Assembly (NCBI RefSeq): GCF_900156865.1
Contig: NZ_LT732529.1
Coordinates: 2,153,805-2,217,804 of the forward strand
Length of the DNA: 64,000 bases
Direction: 5' to 3'
Origin: Litchfieldia sinesaloumensis
GTDB lineage: Bacteria > Bacillota > Bacilli > Bacillales > Bacillaceae_L
Shown here: in pieces, positions 20,248-29,117 of the stretch
Position numbering within the stretch: position 1 is the stretch's first letter
Layout of the letters: every line of letters starts with the position of its first letter
Position numbers and translations under genes: made by a program
The notes under the pieces: generated by a model
What the model saw: only the letters and a program-made list of their open reading frames with translations
Databases searched by the model: none
What the model was told of the DNA's origin: nothing

Positions 20248-21160
20248 TTCCGCTACCTCCTGTTACTTCCAAGAATCGATCCTCTAATGATTTTGATAGC
20301 TGCACAATTCCATACACCTGAATCTCATTTTTTACAAGACTAGCATTTATTTGTGGAATCATATCATGATCAGTCATCAGTTCGAATCCTTTTTCCGTTT
20401 GGTTTATTTCAAGTGATGAATATTCATTTGATAGAATTGATAGTGCTTTTACAACATCACCCACTTGAAACTGAACCCGAATACGAGTATCTTCACCTAC
20501 AAAATCCGTAACTTTTTGAACCCCTACTAATTCACCATTTTGGATGATTCCAATTCGGTCACACATCATTTCCATTTCTGACAATAAGTGACTTGAAACA
20601 ATAACTGCTAGCCCCTCTTCTCTTGCAAGCTTGCGAACATAATCACGAACTTCTCGAATCCCAGCAGGGTCTAACCCATTTGTAGGTTCATCTAATATCA
20701 AAATTGAGGGACTATGTAATAATGCCTGTGCAATTCCTAAACGCTGACGCATCCCAAGTGAGTAGGTTTTAACCTTTTCATTTATCCGTTTTTCAAGACC
20801 AACAAGCTTTGTCACCTCAAGGATTCTTTCTTTTGTTACTCCATTTACCATCCGCCCGTAATGAACAAGATTTTGGTAACCAGTTAGAAACTTATACATT
20901 TCTGGGTTCTCAACGATCCCTCCAATATTTGCGACTGCTTTTTCAAAGTTCTTGGCAATATCTGTTCCTTTTATAATGACTTCTCCATCGGTAATAGACA
21001 TAAGTCCAACTAGCATTCTAATTGTCGTTGTTTTCCCTGCCCCATTCGGACCTAAAAAGCCGAATACTTCTCCAGGAAACACATCAAAGGTAATTCCCTT
21101 AATGATTTCTTTCCTACCTATTGTCTTTTTGACATTTTTTAACTGTAAAACTGGTTGCAC
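20240..21160 (-). CDS. ABC transporter ATP-binding protein
   Basis: A 306-residue ATPase with Walker A GPNGAGKTT (about residues 36-44), Q-loop, signature YSLGMRQRLGIAQALL, Walker B SILILDEPTNGLDP and switch SSHLLSEMEMMCDRIG. The C-terminal 80 residues form the accessory domain seen in BcrA/YhcH-type ATPases. GTG start with AGGGGG upstream. The stop codon overlaps the permease start by 8 bases. The two form a half-exporter of the bacitracin-resistance-like group; no sensor kinase or regulator gene is adjacent, so induction cannot be judged. Confidence 0.93.
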   Translation of the reverse strand: MQPVLQLKNVKKTIGRKEIIKGITFDVFPGEVFGFLGPNGAGKTTTIRMLVGLMSITDGEVIIKGTDIAKNFEKAVANIGGIVENPEMYKFLTGYQNLVHYGRMVNGVTKERILEVTKLVGLEKRINEKVKTYSLGMRQRLGIAQALLHSPSILILDEPTNGLDPAGIREVRDYVRKLAREEGLAVIVSSHLLSEMEMMCDRIGIIQNGELVGVQKVTDFVGEDTRIRVQFQVGDVVKALSILSNEYSSLEINQTEKGFELMTDHDMIPQINASLVKNEIQVYGIVQLSKSLEDRFLEVTGGSGIE

Positions 21161-21374
21161 TTTTTTTCCCCCTATCAGTTTGTGAGATTCACACCTTTTA
21201 GAATCTCCTTCACATCATTACCTATTCGGATTAGTGACAATACTACTTACGGATTATACATGAAAAAGTTCCCAAATTTTTTAGGTTACGAGAAAAATTA
21301 CTATTTCTTTACATTCCATATTCCAGTCTTGATACGCCTTTAGCTGTATTTTCTATCCTCACAAAACTACTAAT

Positions 21375-21404
21375 GTATAAAACAAAAATAACGTGGTCAT
21401 GCTA
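21375..21404 (+). promoter_or_regulatory. Candidate sigma-F/sigma-G promoter of the rsfA-like gene
   Basis: GTATA (21375-21379), 15 bases, then GGTCATGCTA (21395-21404). The forespore sigma consensus is GYATA, 14-16 bases, GGNNANANTR; only one consensus base of the -10 differs. It lies 45 bases before the ATG. Known RsfA is made in the forespore, which supports the call. Confidence 0.55.
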
Positions 21405-21448
21405 GATATAAAATCTATTAATTATAAATAAATAGGGAGTTGGTTTTT

Positions 21449-22135
21449 ATGAAAGTAAGGCAGGATGCATGGTCACACGAAGATGATTTATTATTAGCTG
21501 AAACTGTATTACGCTATATTCGCGAAGGTGGAACCCAACTAGCAGCATTTGATGAAGTGGGCGATAAATTAAATCGCACATCAGCTGCATGTGGCTTCAG
21601 ATGGAATGCTGAAGTTCGCAATAATTATGAACAAGCCATTGCGATTGCGAAAAAACAGCGAAAAGAAAGAAAAAGAGCATTGGAAAAGCTAAATAAAGAA
21701 ACGAAGCCTACCCAGGTAGAGTCTGTGAAAAAGGAAATTCAAGTGGAAGAAACACCAGTTCCTTTTGTACCTGTATATACGGAAGAGGTTTCTGCTGAGT
21801 TAATTCCATCAACATCAACAAATTCAATCACTCTTGATGATTGTATTACATTCTTGTCATCCCTACGGAGCAATGACCTCTTATCTAATCAATTAGAAAT
21901 GGAGAATAATCGGTTACGTAGAGAAAATGAATCTTTAAAACAACAAACAAAAGAACTTGAGAAGAAGCTTGATAAGTTAACTGAACAACAGACTATTATT
22001 CAAGAAGACTACCAAGCACTTGTGCAAATTATGGATCGTGCTAGACGCTTAGTTATGTTTGAGGATGCAGAAGATCGTAATTCACCAGCATTTCGGATGG
22101 ACAAAAACGGGAATCTAGAGCAATTAGCAAAATAA
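21449..22135 (+). CDS. RsfA-family prespore transcription factor
   Basis: A 228-residue protein. MKVRQDAWSHEDDLLLAETV with NRTSAACGFRWNAEVR is the Myb/SANT-like helix-turn-helix of the RsfA/YlbO family (residues about 1-55). A variable middle follows, then a coiled coil at roughly 150-195 (NQLEMENNRLRRENESLKQQ) for oligomerisation. RsfA of B. subtilis fine-tunes sigma-F and sigma-G gene expression in the forespore. ATG was chosen with GGGAGTTGG upstream. A candidate sigma-F/G promoter precedes it. Which paralogue (RsfA, YlbO or another) it corresponds to is not clear, so I give no symbol. Confidence 0.83.
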   Translation: MKVRQDAWSHEDDLLLAETVLRYIREGGTQLAAFDEVGDKLNRTSAACGFRWNAEVRNNYEQAIAIAKKQRKERKRALEKLNKETKPTQVESVKKEIQVEETPVPFVPVYTEEVSAELIPSTSTNSITLDDCITFLSSLRSNDLLSNQLEMENNRLRRENESLKQQTKELEKKLDKLTEQQTIIQEDYQALVQIMDRARRLVMFEDAEDRNSPAFRMDKNGNLEQLAK

Positions 22136-22136
22136 G

Positions 22137-22165
22137 AAAACGTGGCCATCACTGGCCACGTTTTT
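22137..22165. terminator. Bidirectional terminator between rsfA-like gene and tcdA
   Basis: AAAACGTGGCC-ATCACT-GGCCACGTTTTT is a perfect 11-bp stem with A/T runs on both sides, between convergent genes. Confidence 0.92.
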
Positions 22166-22928
22166 ATTCGTCCTTGACTCTTTTAATTTTTATTTCTTTA
22201 AGTAGTTCCTGAACGACATAACTCCCCATAATCAAACCACATGTTGATGGTGTAAAAGCATTTGAGGATGGCGGCATTTTTGCTTTACGAATTTTTGCAT
22301 TCTCATCAGTAATTTCCTGACGTACATCTTCACGAATAACAATCGGGCTTTCATCTGAGAACACAACAGGAATTCCCTTATGAATTCCCTCTTTTCGTAA
22401 TCTAGTTCGAATGACCTTAGCCATTGGGTCTGTATGTGTTTTGGATATATCTGCGATCATAAAACGTGTTGGGTCCATTTTATTGGCTGCACCCATACTC
22501 GAGATGATTGGGATATTGCGTTTTAAACATTCCTTCATGAGGTGAATCTTATACATAATCGTGTCTGAAGCATCAATGACAAAGTCCAAGTCATAGCTAA
22601 AAAATTCCTCATATGTTTCTTCAGTATAGAACATTTTCAGCGCAATGACTTCACATTCAGGGTTAATGTCAGCAATACGTTCTTTCATAATGTCTACTTT
22701 AGGCTGGCCAATTGTAGATAGTAAAGCAGGTAACTGACGGTTGATATTGGTGATATCAATATTGTCTTTATCAACGAGTATCAAGCGCCCTACTCCGGAG
22801 CGTGCTAGGCTCTCTACCGAGAAGGAACCTACGCCTCCAACTCCAAGGACAGCTACTGTACTATTTTTAAGAATCTCCACCCCGAGTTTTCCAACTGCTA
22901 GTTCATTTCTTGAGAATTGGTGTACCAT
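22164..22928 (-). CDS. tcdA: tRNA threonylcarbamoyladenosine dehydratase TcdA (YrvM)
   Basis: A 254-residue E1-like (ThiF/MoeB fold) enzyme that converts t6A-37 to its cyclic form ct6A in ANN-decoding tRNAs. The nucleotide-binding loop is VLGVGGVGSFSVESLARSGV (about residues 29-48). The Arg/Asn set NINRQLPAL is typical of E1 enzymes, and DFVIDASDTIMYKIHLM and SSMGAANKMDPT follow. The C-terminus has STCGLIMGSYVVQEL. ATG with GGAG upstream. In B. subtilis yrvM also sits beside rarA and aspS. Confidence 0.92.
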   Translation of the reverse strand: MVHQFSRNELAVGKLGVEILKNSTVAVLGVGGVGSFSVESLARSGVGRLILVDKDNIDITNINRQLPALLSTIGQPKVDIMKERIADINPECEVIALKMFYTEETYEEFFSYDLDFVIDASDTIMYKIHLMKECLKRNIPIISSMGAANKMDPTRFMIADISKTHTDPMAKVIRTRLRKEGIHKGIPVVFSDESPIVIREDVRQEITDENAKIRKAKMPPSSNAFTPSTCGLIMGSYVVQELLKEIKIKRVKDE

Positions 22929-23035
22929 TTCTTCAACTCCATTAAATACGAATTCATCAAGCTTTTGTATTTTTACCAGAATAAGAATATAACATACTTT
23001 CCACTCTTTTCAAGTATTTCTATGCGAATAAAGTA

Positions 23036-23068
23036 AAAAACTCCTGTTTACCAGGAGTAAACAGGAGT
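23036..23068 (-). terminator. Terminator of 6S RNA
   Basis: On the minus strand ACTCCTGTTTAC-TCCTG-GTAAACAGGAGT is followed by six T residues, about 25 bases beyond the mature 6S RNA 3' end. Confidence 0.9.
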
Positions 23069-23092
23069 TAAATGTGTTTGTATGTAGTCGTG

Positions 23093-23290
23093 TAGAAGTC
23101 CCAATCGTGTCGTCGATGCCTTAGTTTTGAACCCGCTCACCGCAGGTGGGCACCCTGTTTCGACCTTTATAAGTCCTCTTTCAAGTTGCTGCTAATGAGG
23201 CATTTACGCAAGTACGAAAACTCCGGGCTCCCGTATAAACTATTGTTCGGTCAAAACAATAGGTTATACGACAAACACATCAGGACTTCT
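23093..23290 (-). ncRNA. bsrA: 6S RNA (6S-1 / BsrA type)
   Basis: A non-coding RNA gene directly downstream of aspS and upstream of tcdA, the position of bsrA in B. subtilis. The RNA starts near AGAAGTCCTGATGTGTTTGT and ends near GGGACTTCT, and these ends pair as a closing stem. Inside are CTATTGTT/AACAATAG, the GGAGCCCGGAGTTTTCG segment and CGTAAATGCCTC, which match 6S-1 as I remember it. The length of about 198 nt is typical. 6S RNA mimics an open promoter and sequesters sigma-A RNA polymerase. Exact ends are estimates. Confidence 0.88.
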
Positions 23291-23294
23291 AACT

Positions 23295-23319
23295 TTAGAA
23301 GTTCTCTAGAAACTTCTAA
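23295..23319. promoter_or_regulatory. Palindrome at the presumed 6S RNA promoter
   Basis: TTAGAAGTT (23295-23303) and AACTTCTAA (23311-23319) flank CTCTAGA. It lies within the 30 bases upstream of the 6S RNA 5' end, where the -10/-35 elements should be. The half-site TTAGAAGT also recurs at the RNA start. It could be an operator or only the basis of a hairpin. Confidence 0.4.
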
Positions 23320-23384
23320 CTTATGTCACAATACTAACACACGACATACGTGTTTTACAAGTTGACCAAAAGGGGTTTTGTTCG

Positions 23385-25163
23385 CTATTTTCGAACATTT
23401 AACGACAAATACAAGTCGTTTAGTTGTGCTTTACTTACCTCTCCTGGAGCATCCGTTAATAAATCACTTGCGCTTGCTGTTTTAGGGAACGCGATGGTAT
23501 CACGCAGATTACTTCTACCAGCCAATAACATTACAAGTCGATCTAATCCTAATGCAATACCGCCGTGTGGTGGTGTCCCATATTCAAATGCTTCCATTAA
23601 AAACCCGAACTGTTCCTTTGCTTCCTCTTCTGAGAATCCTAAGACTTTAAACATTTTTTCTTGGATGTCACGTTCAAAAATACGAAGTGATCCCCCACCT
23701 AATTCATAACCATTCAATACTAGGTCATAAGCTTGTGCCTTCACTTCCCAAGGCTTGCTTTCAAGTAGTTCAATATCCTCTCTAGCTGGCATTGTAAATG
23801 GATGGTGGGCAGCATAGTAACGACCATCTTCTTCATCAAACTCAAATAGCGGCCAATCCGTTACCCAAAGGAAGTTAAATTTGGAAGAGTCAATTAAATC
23901 TAGTTCTTTTCCAAGTTTTAAACGAAGTGCTCCTAGTGCATCAGCAACTACGTTCGGCTTATCTGCAACAAAGAAAAGTAGATCTCCTGCCTCTGCTTCT
24001 AATACAGCTCTTAGGGACTTTTGTTCTTCTGCATCAAAGAATTTAGCGATTGGACCTTTTAATTCTTCCTCTTCAACCTTTAGCCATGCTAGACCTTTTG
24101 CACCATATCGATTCACATATTCAGTGAGCCCATCAATGTCTTTACGTGTATATTTTGTTGCTGCACCTTTTGCATTGATTGCTTTTACTTGTCCACCAGT
24201 AGCTACTGCATTACTAAATACTTTAAATCCACTATCCTTTACAACCTCAGAAAGATTGACTAATTCCATTTCAAAACGTGTATCTGGTTTGTCCGAACCA
24301 TAACGGTTCATCGCATCATTATACGTTAATCTTGGTAAAGGTAGCTCGATATCAAGCCCTTTTACATCCTTCATAAGTTTTTTCATCATTTGCTCAGCCA
24401 TCGCAATTATATCTTCCTGGCTCATGAAAGAAGTTTCAATATCAATCTGAGTGAATTCTGGCTGTCTGTCTGCGCGTAAATCTTCATCTCTAAAGCAACG
24501 TGCAATTTGATAATAACGGTCAAATCCACCAACCATTAGTAGCTGTTTGAAAATTTGTGGTGATTGTGGAAGTGCGTAAAATTCACCTGGGTGTACACGG
24601 CTTGGAACAAGATAATCACGTGCTCCTTCCGGTGTACTCTTTGTTAAGATTGGTGTTTCAATATCTAAGAAGCCTTCTCCATCTAGATACTCACGAATTG
24701 ATTTCGTGACATTGTGACGCATTTTAAATGTATCAAACATAGCCGTTCTACGAAGATCTAAATAACGATATTTCAAACGTAAATCCTCTGAAACATCAGT
24801 ACGATCCTCAATCATAAATGGTGGTGTTTTTGCCTCATTAATAATTTGTAAGTTAGAAGCCTTTATCTCAATCTTACCCGTATTAATATTTTCGTTTACA
24901 GTTGCCTCATCACGTGCAACAACCGTCCCAACTATATCCAACACATACTCGTTTCTCACAGTTTCAGCAATTTCTAAGGCTTCCTTTGATTCTTCTGGAC
25001 TGAATACTATTTGGACAATCCCAGTTCTGTCTCTAAGGTCAATAAAAATAAGGCCGCCTAGATCTCTTCGACGTTGAACCCAACCTTTTAATGTTACTTT
25101 TTCACCTATGGCTTGTTCTGTAATTTCACCACAATAATACGTTCTTCCAAACATGTTTCCCAC
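23385..25163 (-). CDS. aspS: Aspartyl-tRNA synthetase
   Basis: A 592-residue class IIb synthetase. An N-terminal OB-fold anticodon-binding domain (about 1-105, with [20 protein letters not shown]) is followed by the catalytic domain with motif 2 [20 protein letters not shown] and motif 3 [15 protein letters not shown]. The bacterial GAD insert lies at about 285-420. It starts 2 bases after the hisS stop codon and is co-transcribed under the same T-box. Length is typical of bacterial AspRS. Whether it charges tRNA-Asn as well cannot be told from sequence reading. Confidence 0.98.
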   Translation of the reverse strand: MGNMFGRTYYCGEITEQAIGEKVTLKGWVQRRRDLGGLIFIDLRDRTGIVQIVFSPEESKEALEIAETVRNEYVLDIVGTVVARDEATVNENINTGKIEIKASNLQIINEAKTPPFMIEDRTDVSEDLRLKYRYLDLRRTAMFDTFKMRHNVTKSIREYLDGEGFLDIETPILTKSTPEGARDYLVPSRVHPGEFYALPQSPQIFKQLLMVGGFDRYYQIARCFRDEDLRADRQPEFTQIDIETSFMSQEDIIAMAEQMMKKLMKDVKGLDIELPLPRLTYNDAMNRYGSDKPDTRFEMELVNLSEVVKDSGFKVFSNAVATGGQVKAINAKGAATKYTRKDIDGLTEYVNRYGAKGLAWLKVEEEELKGPIAKFFDAEEQKSLRAVLEAEAGDLLFFVADKPNVVADALGALRLKLGKELDLIDSSKFNFLWVTDWPLFEFDEEDGRYYAAHHPFTMPAREDIELLESKPWEVKAQAYDLVLNGYELGGGSLRIFERDIQEKMFKVLGFSEEEAKEQFGFLMEAFEYGTPPHGGIALGLDRLVMLLAGRSNLRDTIAFPKTASASDLLTDAPGEVSKAQLNDLYLSLNVRK

Positions 25164-25165
25164 TC

Positions 25166-26434
25166 CTAGTAACTTTTTTCAAGTAAATATGAAATAAACT
25201 GATCGATTTGGATTTCTTCTTGATTTCCAGTTTCCATATTTTTGACGTTAATAACGTTTCTTTCTAACTCTTCGTCCCCTAAAATGGCAACAAATTTAGC
25301 TTGTAATCTGTCAGCAGCTTTGAATTGACCTTTTACTTTTTTATTTAAATAGTCCTTTTCTGCAACTAAGCCTGCTCTTCTAAGGTCATTTACTAGCGTT
25401 ACAGATTTCGCAGAGGCAGCATCACCGATTGCTGCAACATAACAGTCAATTCTATCTTCTACTGGTAATTCAATTTCCTCAGCATTTAATGCTGCTAAAA
25501 GCCGCTCGATACTTAACGCAAAACCAATACCTGGTGTTTCAGGACCTCCTAGATTTTCAACCAAGCCGTTGTAGCGTCCTCCACCACATAATGTCGTTAT
25601 TGCGCCAAAGCCTTCTGCATCGCTCATAATTTCAAAGGCAGTGTGATTATAGTAATCCAGCCCTCTGACAAGACCTGGATCCACCACAAATTCAATTTGT
25701 AAATTTGTTAGATAGGCTTTTACTTTATTGAAGTATTCACTTGATTCCTCGTTTAAATAGTCAAGAATAGACGGTGCTGAACTCATTAGTTCATGGTCTC
25801 TGTCTTTTTTACAATCAAGTATGCGCATTGGGTTTTTCTCTAGTCTCGACTTGCAATCACCGCAGAATTCATCAATTCGAGGGGAAAAGTGAGCAATTAA
25901 GGCATCACGGTGTGCAGTTCTACTAGATTTATCACCTAAGCTATTAATAACAAGTTTCAGCTTATTTAACCCAAGTGATTTATAGATTTCCATTGCTAGT
26001 GCAATTACTTCTGCATCAATGCTTGCGTCGTTACTTCCTAATGCTTCTACACCGAATTGGACAAATTGGCGGTAACGCCCAGCCTGTGGTCGTTCATAAC
26101 GGAACATTGGCCCACAGTAATATAGCTTTGTTGGCTGTGATGGGTTTCCAAACATTTTATTGTCTACATATGACCGGACTACTGCTGCAGTCCCTTCTGG
26201 ACGAAGTGTCAAGCTTCGTTCACCACGGTCTTCAAAGGTATACATTTCTTTTGTGACGATGTCAGTTGTTTCACCAACACTTCGTAAAAATAACTCTGTA
26301 TGTTCAAAGATTGGGGTGCGAATTTCTTTATAATTAAACCTCTTACAGATATCTCGAGCTTTCTCCTCGATATATTGCCATTTTTCCACATCACCTGGAA
26401 GAATGTCTTGCGTTCCTCTAGGAATATTAACCAT
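25166..26434 (-). CDS. hisS: Histidyl-tRNA synthetase
   Basis: A 422-residue class IIa synthetase. [12 protein letters not shown] at the N-terminus, motif 2 [14 protein letters not shown], the HisA-type motif [14 protein letters not shown], and motif 3 [12 protein letters not shown] are present. The C-terminal anticodon-binding domain follows from about residue 325. It is the first gene of a hisS-aspS operon controlled by a T-box leader whose likely specifier codon is CAC (His). ATG with AGGAGG upstream. Confidence 0.98.
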   Translation of the reverse strand: MVNIPRGTQDILPGDVEKWQYIEEKARDICKRFNYKEIRTPIFEHTELFLRSVGETTDIVTKEMYTFEDRGERSLTLRPEGTAAVVRSYVDNKMFGNPSQPTKLYYCGPMFRYERPQAGRYRQFVQFGVEALGSNDASIDAEVIALAMEIYKSLGLNKLKLVINSLGDKSSRTAHRDALIAHFSPRIDEFCGDCKSRLEKNPMRILDCKKDRDHELMSSAPSILDYLNEESSEYFNKVKAYLTNLQIEFVVDPGLVRGLDYYNHTAFEIMSDAEGFGAITTLCGGGRYNGLVENLGGPETPGIGFALSIERLLAALNAEEIELPVEDRIDCYVAAIGDAASAKSVTLVNDLRRAGLVAEKDYLNKKVKGQFKAADRLQAKFVAILGDEELERNVINVKNMETGNQEEIQIDQFISYLLEKSY

Positions 26435-26490
26435 TAATAAACTCCTCCTTACAACACAACTCTAATTATTCAGTTATAGCTGAATAAAAT

Positions 26491-26779
26491 AAAAAAGCTC
26501 CCATCCCTACAATAAAATTGTAGGGACGAGAGCTTGGTATCCCGTGGTGCCACCCTAGTTAAGACTAAACAACTCGTTTTGTCTTCACTCGATCAGTTAA
26601 CGCCTGAAACGTTCAGCTCCTACTAAAGCATCTGCTTTTTCAGAGAGAAACCTACGAGGTGTTCGTTCAATAAGTCATCATGTAGGAATGCTTTCAGCCC
26701 TTGACATTCCCTCTCTAATCATGTGTATTCTTATCTACTTTTCCCCATCACTGGTTCAGCTATCTAATATTGTAGAATT
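26491..26779 (-). promoter_or_regulatory. T-box riboswitch of hisS-aspS
   Basis: The T-box core AGGGTGGCACCACGGG is at 26541-26556 (minus strand). The terminator GCTC-CCATCCCTACAA / TTGTAGGG-ACGAGAGC (26496-26534) ends in a T-run. Stem I closes with AGAGAGG...CTCTCT, and the presumed specifier loop contains GAACACCTC, with CAC for histidine. The leader starts about 8 bases after the promoter at 26787. One leader controls both synthetase genes. Confidence 0.92.
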
Positions 26780-26786
26780 TTATATA

Positions 26787-26815
26787 ATCATACGTATGAA
26801 CTTAGCTAAAGTCAA
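26787..26815 (-). promoter_or_regulatory. Sigma-A promoter of hisS-aspS
   Basis: On the minus strand TTGACT (26810-26815) and TATGAT (26787-26792) are separated by 17 bases, just upstream of the T-box leader. Confidence 0.75.
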
Positions 26816-26857
26816 GTTATGAAAGTGATTTTTTTTATTTTAAAAATAAAATGTTTT

Positions 26858-27034
26858 TTAGGAACGATGTAGTTGTTTTTTTAGATTGCGTACGTCTCGA
26901 ACAGAAACGCCAAATTCACTTGCTAATTCAACATAGGTTGAAGACTGTTCCTTTTGAATAAAATCATGGAAATCAACTCCAAATACATTTCCACCCGTGT
27001 TTTGAACATTATTGCTTTTTTCACTAAATCTCAT
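26858..27034 (-). CDS. yrzK: Small HTH-like protein, YrzK-like
   Basis: A 58-residue reading frame, MRFSEKSNNVQNTGG... to ...LKKQLHRS. The C-terminal half YVELASEFGVSVRDVRNLKK looks like a helix-turn-helix (short helix, G-V-S turn, recognition helix), as in sigma-70 region 4 or homeodomain-like folds. AGGGG lies 8 bases before the ATG. It sits between the hisS leader and the divergent amidase gene, where I recall yrzK in B. subtilis. No function is known to me. It could bind DNA or be a small phosphorelay or sporulation factor; that is speculation. Confidence 0.72.
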   Translation of the reverse strand: MRFSEKSNNVQNTGGNVFGVDFHDFIQKEQSSTYVELASEFGVSVRDVRNLKKQLHRS

Positions 27035-27164
27035 CCGACTCGCCCCTTTTATGTGATAGGATTATCTTTCCCTTTTTTAAGATTTTATTTCTTTTCAAAC
27101 AGGATTTTTTGGTTTTATGTCGAAATTTATTAAAGTTATGTTTTAAACTCAAGGAGGCTTTTAC

Positions 27165-28946
27165 GTGTTACACAAGATTTCAAAGATAGGACTTGCGTTC
27201 CTGCTCGCGATTGTTTTTTCAATTACGACAAACCCTAGACAACATGCAAATGCAGAAACATTCGCAATCATCGACACATCTGTTTTAAATGTGAGAGAAG
27301 GTCCTGGACTCTCCTACGCGCGAACAGCACAGGTTAAACAAGGAGAGAAATATACCATCATTGAACGTAAAAATGATTGGGTTAAGTTGCAGCTCTCTAA
27401 TGGTAAAGCAGGATGGGTTGCCTCGTGGCTTATAAAAGAAAACCAGTCCAGTCAGACACCAACCGTTTCGACATCAAAAGTTGTTTCAACCGTAGATGGT
27501 CTTAGATTACGGAGTGGTCCTGGAACGGGCTTCCAAGTTATCGGCTCCTTAAATAAAGGAACAGAAGCTGGATTTATTGAGGCAAATAGTAACTGGACTA
27601 AGGTTTCATTAAATGGACATATTGGTTGGGTATCCTCTCAATTTATTACGACAAGACAGAGCACTGGTTCTACGAATTCAAGCCCAGGCTCGAATTCAAG
27701 TACTACGAAAAAGACAGGAACAGTTACTGCTTCCATCTTAAATGTTCGGAGTCAACCTAATTTACAAGGTCAAATAGTAGGTAAGCTGAAACTTAATGCG
27801 ACAGTTACAATAACGAGTGAAAGAGAAAGCTGGTTAGAAATTGATTTTGGTGGAAATTCAGCGTGGATACATAGAGATTTCGTTGCAGGAATCACTTCTA
27901 CAGGGGAAAAACCATCTCAACCTGCTACACCCCCTCAAAGTCCTACTAACCTAGGAAAACTCGGTGTTGTAACAGCATCCAGCTTAAATGTTAGAGATGG
28001 TGGATCACTTTCAGGAAAAGTGATTGGTAGCTTGAAGCTTGGGGATAAAGTAACCATTGAAGAGGAAGTAAATAATTGGAGTCGAATTACATTATCAAAT
28101 GGTAGCAAAGGTTGGGTTGCTAGCTGGTATTTAGACGTTCAGCAAAATAAACCATCTGAAACTCCAAGCAACCAACAGACAACTGTAAAAATGCTTTATA
28201 ATGGCACGAATATTCGTTCAGGCGCTTCGACTTCACATTCAGTGGTGGCTCGTGCGAATGAAGGTGATTCTTTCTCCATGCTAGCCAAAGAAGGTGACTG
28301 GTATAAAATATCCCTTCAAGGAAATAAGGTTGGTTATGTTGCAGGTTGGATTGTTTCAGTTGATGGAACTTCAACTGTTGTTGAAAGACCTGGAGCAAAT
28401 CAATATTTAAAAGGGAAAACCATCGTAATCGATCCTGGTCATGGTGGAAATGATAGTGGTGCAATTGGAGTAAGCGGTACGTACGAAAAAAACCTTAACA
28501 TGCGTACATCAAAAATGGTTGCGGATAAGTTAAATGCTTCAGGTGCAAATGTAGTAATGACTCGTAGCAGCGATAATTATGTTAGTTTACGTTCAAGAGT
28601 AAGTATCTCCAATTATCGTAACGCTGATGCTTTTGTAAGTGTTCATTATGATAGTATTAATGACCGAAGCGTACGTGGTGTAACCTCTTACTATTACAAG
28701 AATATCGACGTTGGATTAGCTTCAAATATTCAATCAGAGCTAGTAAAGAACACCGGTTTCAAAGATCGACAACATCGACAAGGTAATTTTCAGGTTTTAC
28801 GAGAAAATCGAAATCCCTCTGTTTTGTTGGAACTAGGATTTATCAGTAATCCAACGGAGGAATACACAGTTAATACAAATAGCTTCCAGGAAAATGTTTC
28901 AAATGGAATCTACTATGGTCTTGCACAATATTTTAAAAGTAAATAA
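27165..28946 (+). CDS. N-acetylmuramoyl-L-alanine amidase with five SH3b repeats (YrvJ)
   Basis: A 593-residue secreted cell-wall hydrolase. The signal peptide spans about residues 1-30 (ending AxA before ETFAI). Five bacterial SH3 domains follow at about 33-92, 105-163, 184-243, 265-325 and 339-400, each with a LNVR/LRLRSGP-type motif and a final GW(V)ASW or equivalent. Ser/Thr/Pro linkers separate them. The Amidase_3 domain runs from 418 to the end, with zinc ligands His426 (DPGHGG), Glu441 and His494 (SVHYD) and catalytic Glu556 (LLELGF). It cleaves the amide bond between MurNAc and the stem peptide. GTG start with AAGGAGG upstream. Confidence 0.93.
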   Translation: MLHKISKIGLAFLLAIVFSITTNPRQHANAETFAIIDTSVLNVREGPGLSYARTAQVKQGEKYTIIERKNDWVKLQLSNGKAGWVASWLIKENQSSQTPTVSTSKVVSTVDGLRLRSGPGTGFQVIGSLNKGTEAGFIEANSNWTKVSLNGHIGWVSSQFITTRQSTGSTNSSPGSNSSTTKKTGTVTASILNVRSQPNLQGQIVGKLKLNATVTITSERESWLEIDFGGNSAWIHRDFVAGITSTGEKPSQPATPPQSPTNLGKLGVVTASSLNVRDGGSLSGKVIGSLKLGDKVTIEEEVNNWSRITLSNGSKGWVASWYLDVQQNKPSETPSNQQTTVKMLYNGTNIRSGASTSHSVVARANEGDSFSMLAKEGDWYKISLQGNKVGYVAGWIVSVDGTSTVVERPGANQYLKGKTIVIDPGHGGNDSGAIGVSGTYEKNLNMRTSKMVADKLNASGANVVMTRSSDNYVSLRSRVSISNYRNADAFVSVHYDSINDRSVRGVTSYYYKNIDVGLASNIQSELVKNTGFKDRQHRQGNFQVLRENRNPSVLLELGFISNPTEEYTVNTNSFQENVSNGIYYGLAQYFKSK

Positions 28947-28957
28947 TCACAGTAAAA

Positions 28958-28997
28958 AAGACAGCCTCAAAAGCTACTAGCTTTTGAGGCTGTCTTA
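28958..28997 (+). terminator. Terminator of the amidase gene
   Basis: AAGACAGCCTCAAAAGCTA and CTAGCTTTTGAGGCTGTCTT form an almost perfect stem of about 18 bp right after the stop codon. Confidence 0.88.
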
Positions 28998-28999
28998 CT

Positions 29000-29117
29000 G
29001 TCTAGCTTCGAGCGCCATCGGCTCGAGTCACAATTCAAGCGCTTATGAAGGCAAAAGCTCCTTCTGTCATTACTTGTCTTATGCTAGTCGCCGATAACGG
29101 GACCTTACGCCTTTCTT
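29000..29117. repeat. Dispersed intergenic repeat, family B copy 1
   Basis: It opens GTCTAGCTTCGAGCGCCATC, includes TCGGCTCGAG and CTTCTGTCA, and ends CTAGTCGCCGATAACGGGAC then CTTACGCCTTTCTT. A diverged copy on the opposite strand lies at 38259-38383. The dtd stop codon falls at its right edge. Similar elements (GTCTAGCTCCAGCGCC...) are, from memory, common between Bacillus genes. Confidence 0.7.

Noticed and set aside
19297-21160. The ABC exporter as part of a bacitracin-type resistance module
   Set aside because: No histidine kinase, response regulator or BacA/BceB-type partner is adjacent; only a generic ABC-2 exporter can be supported.
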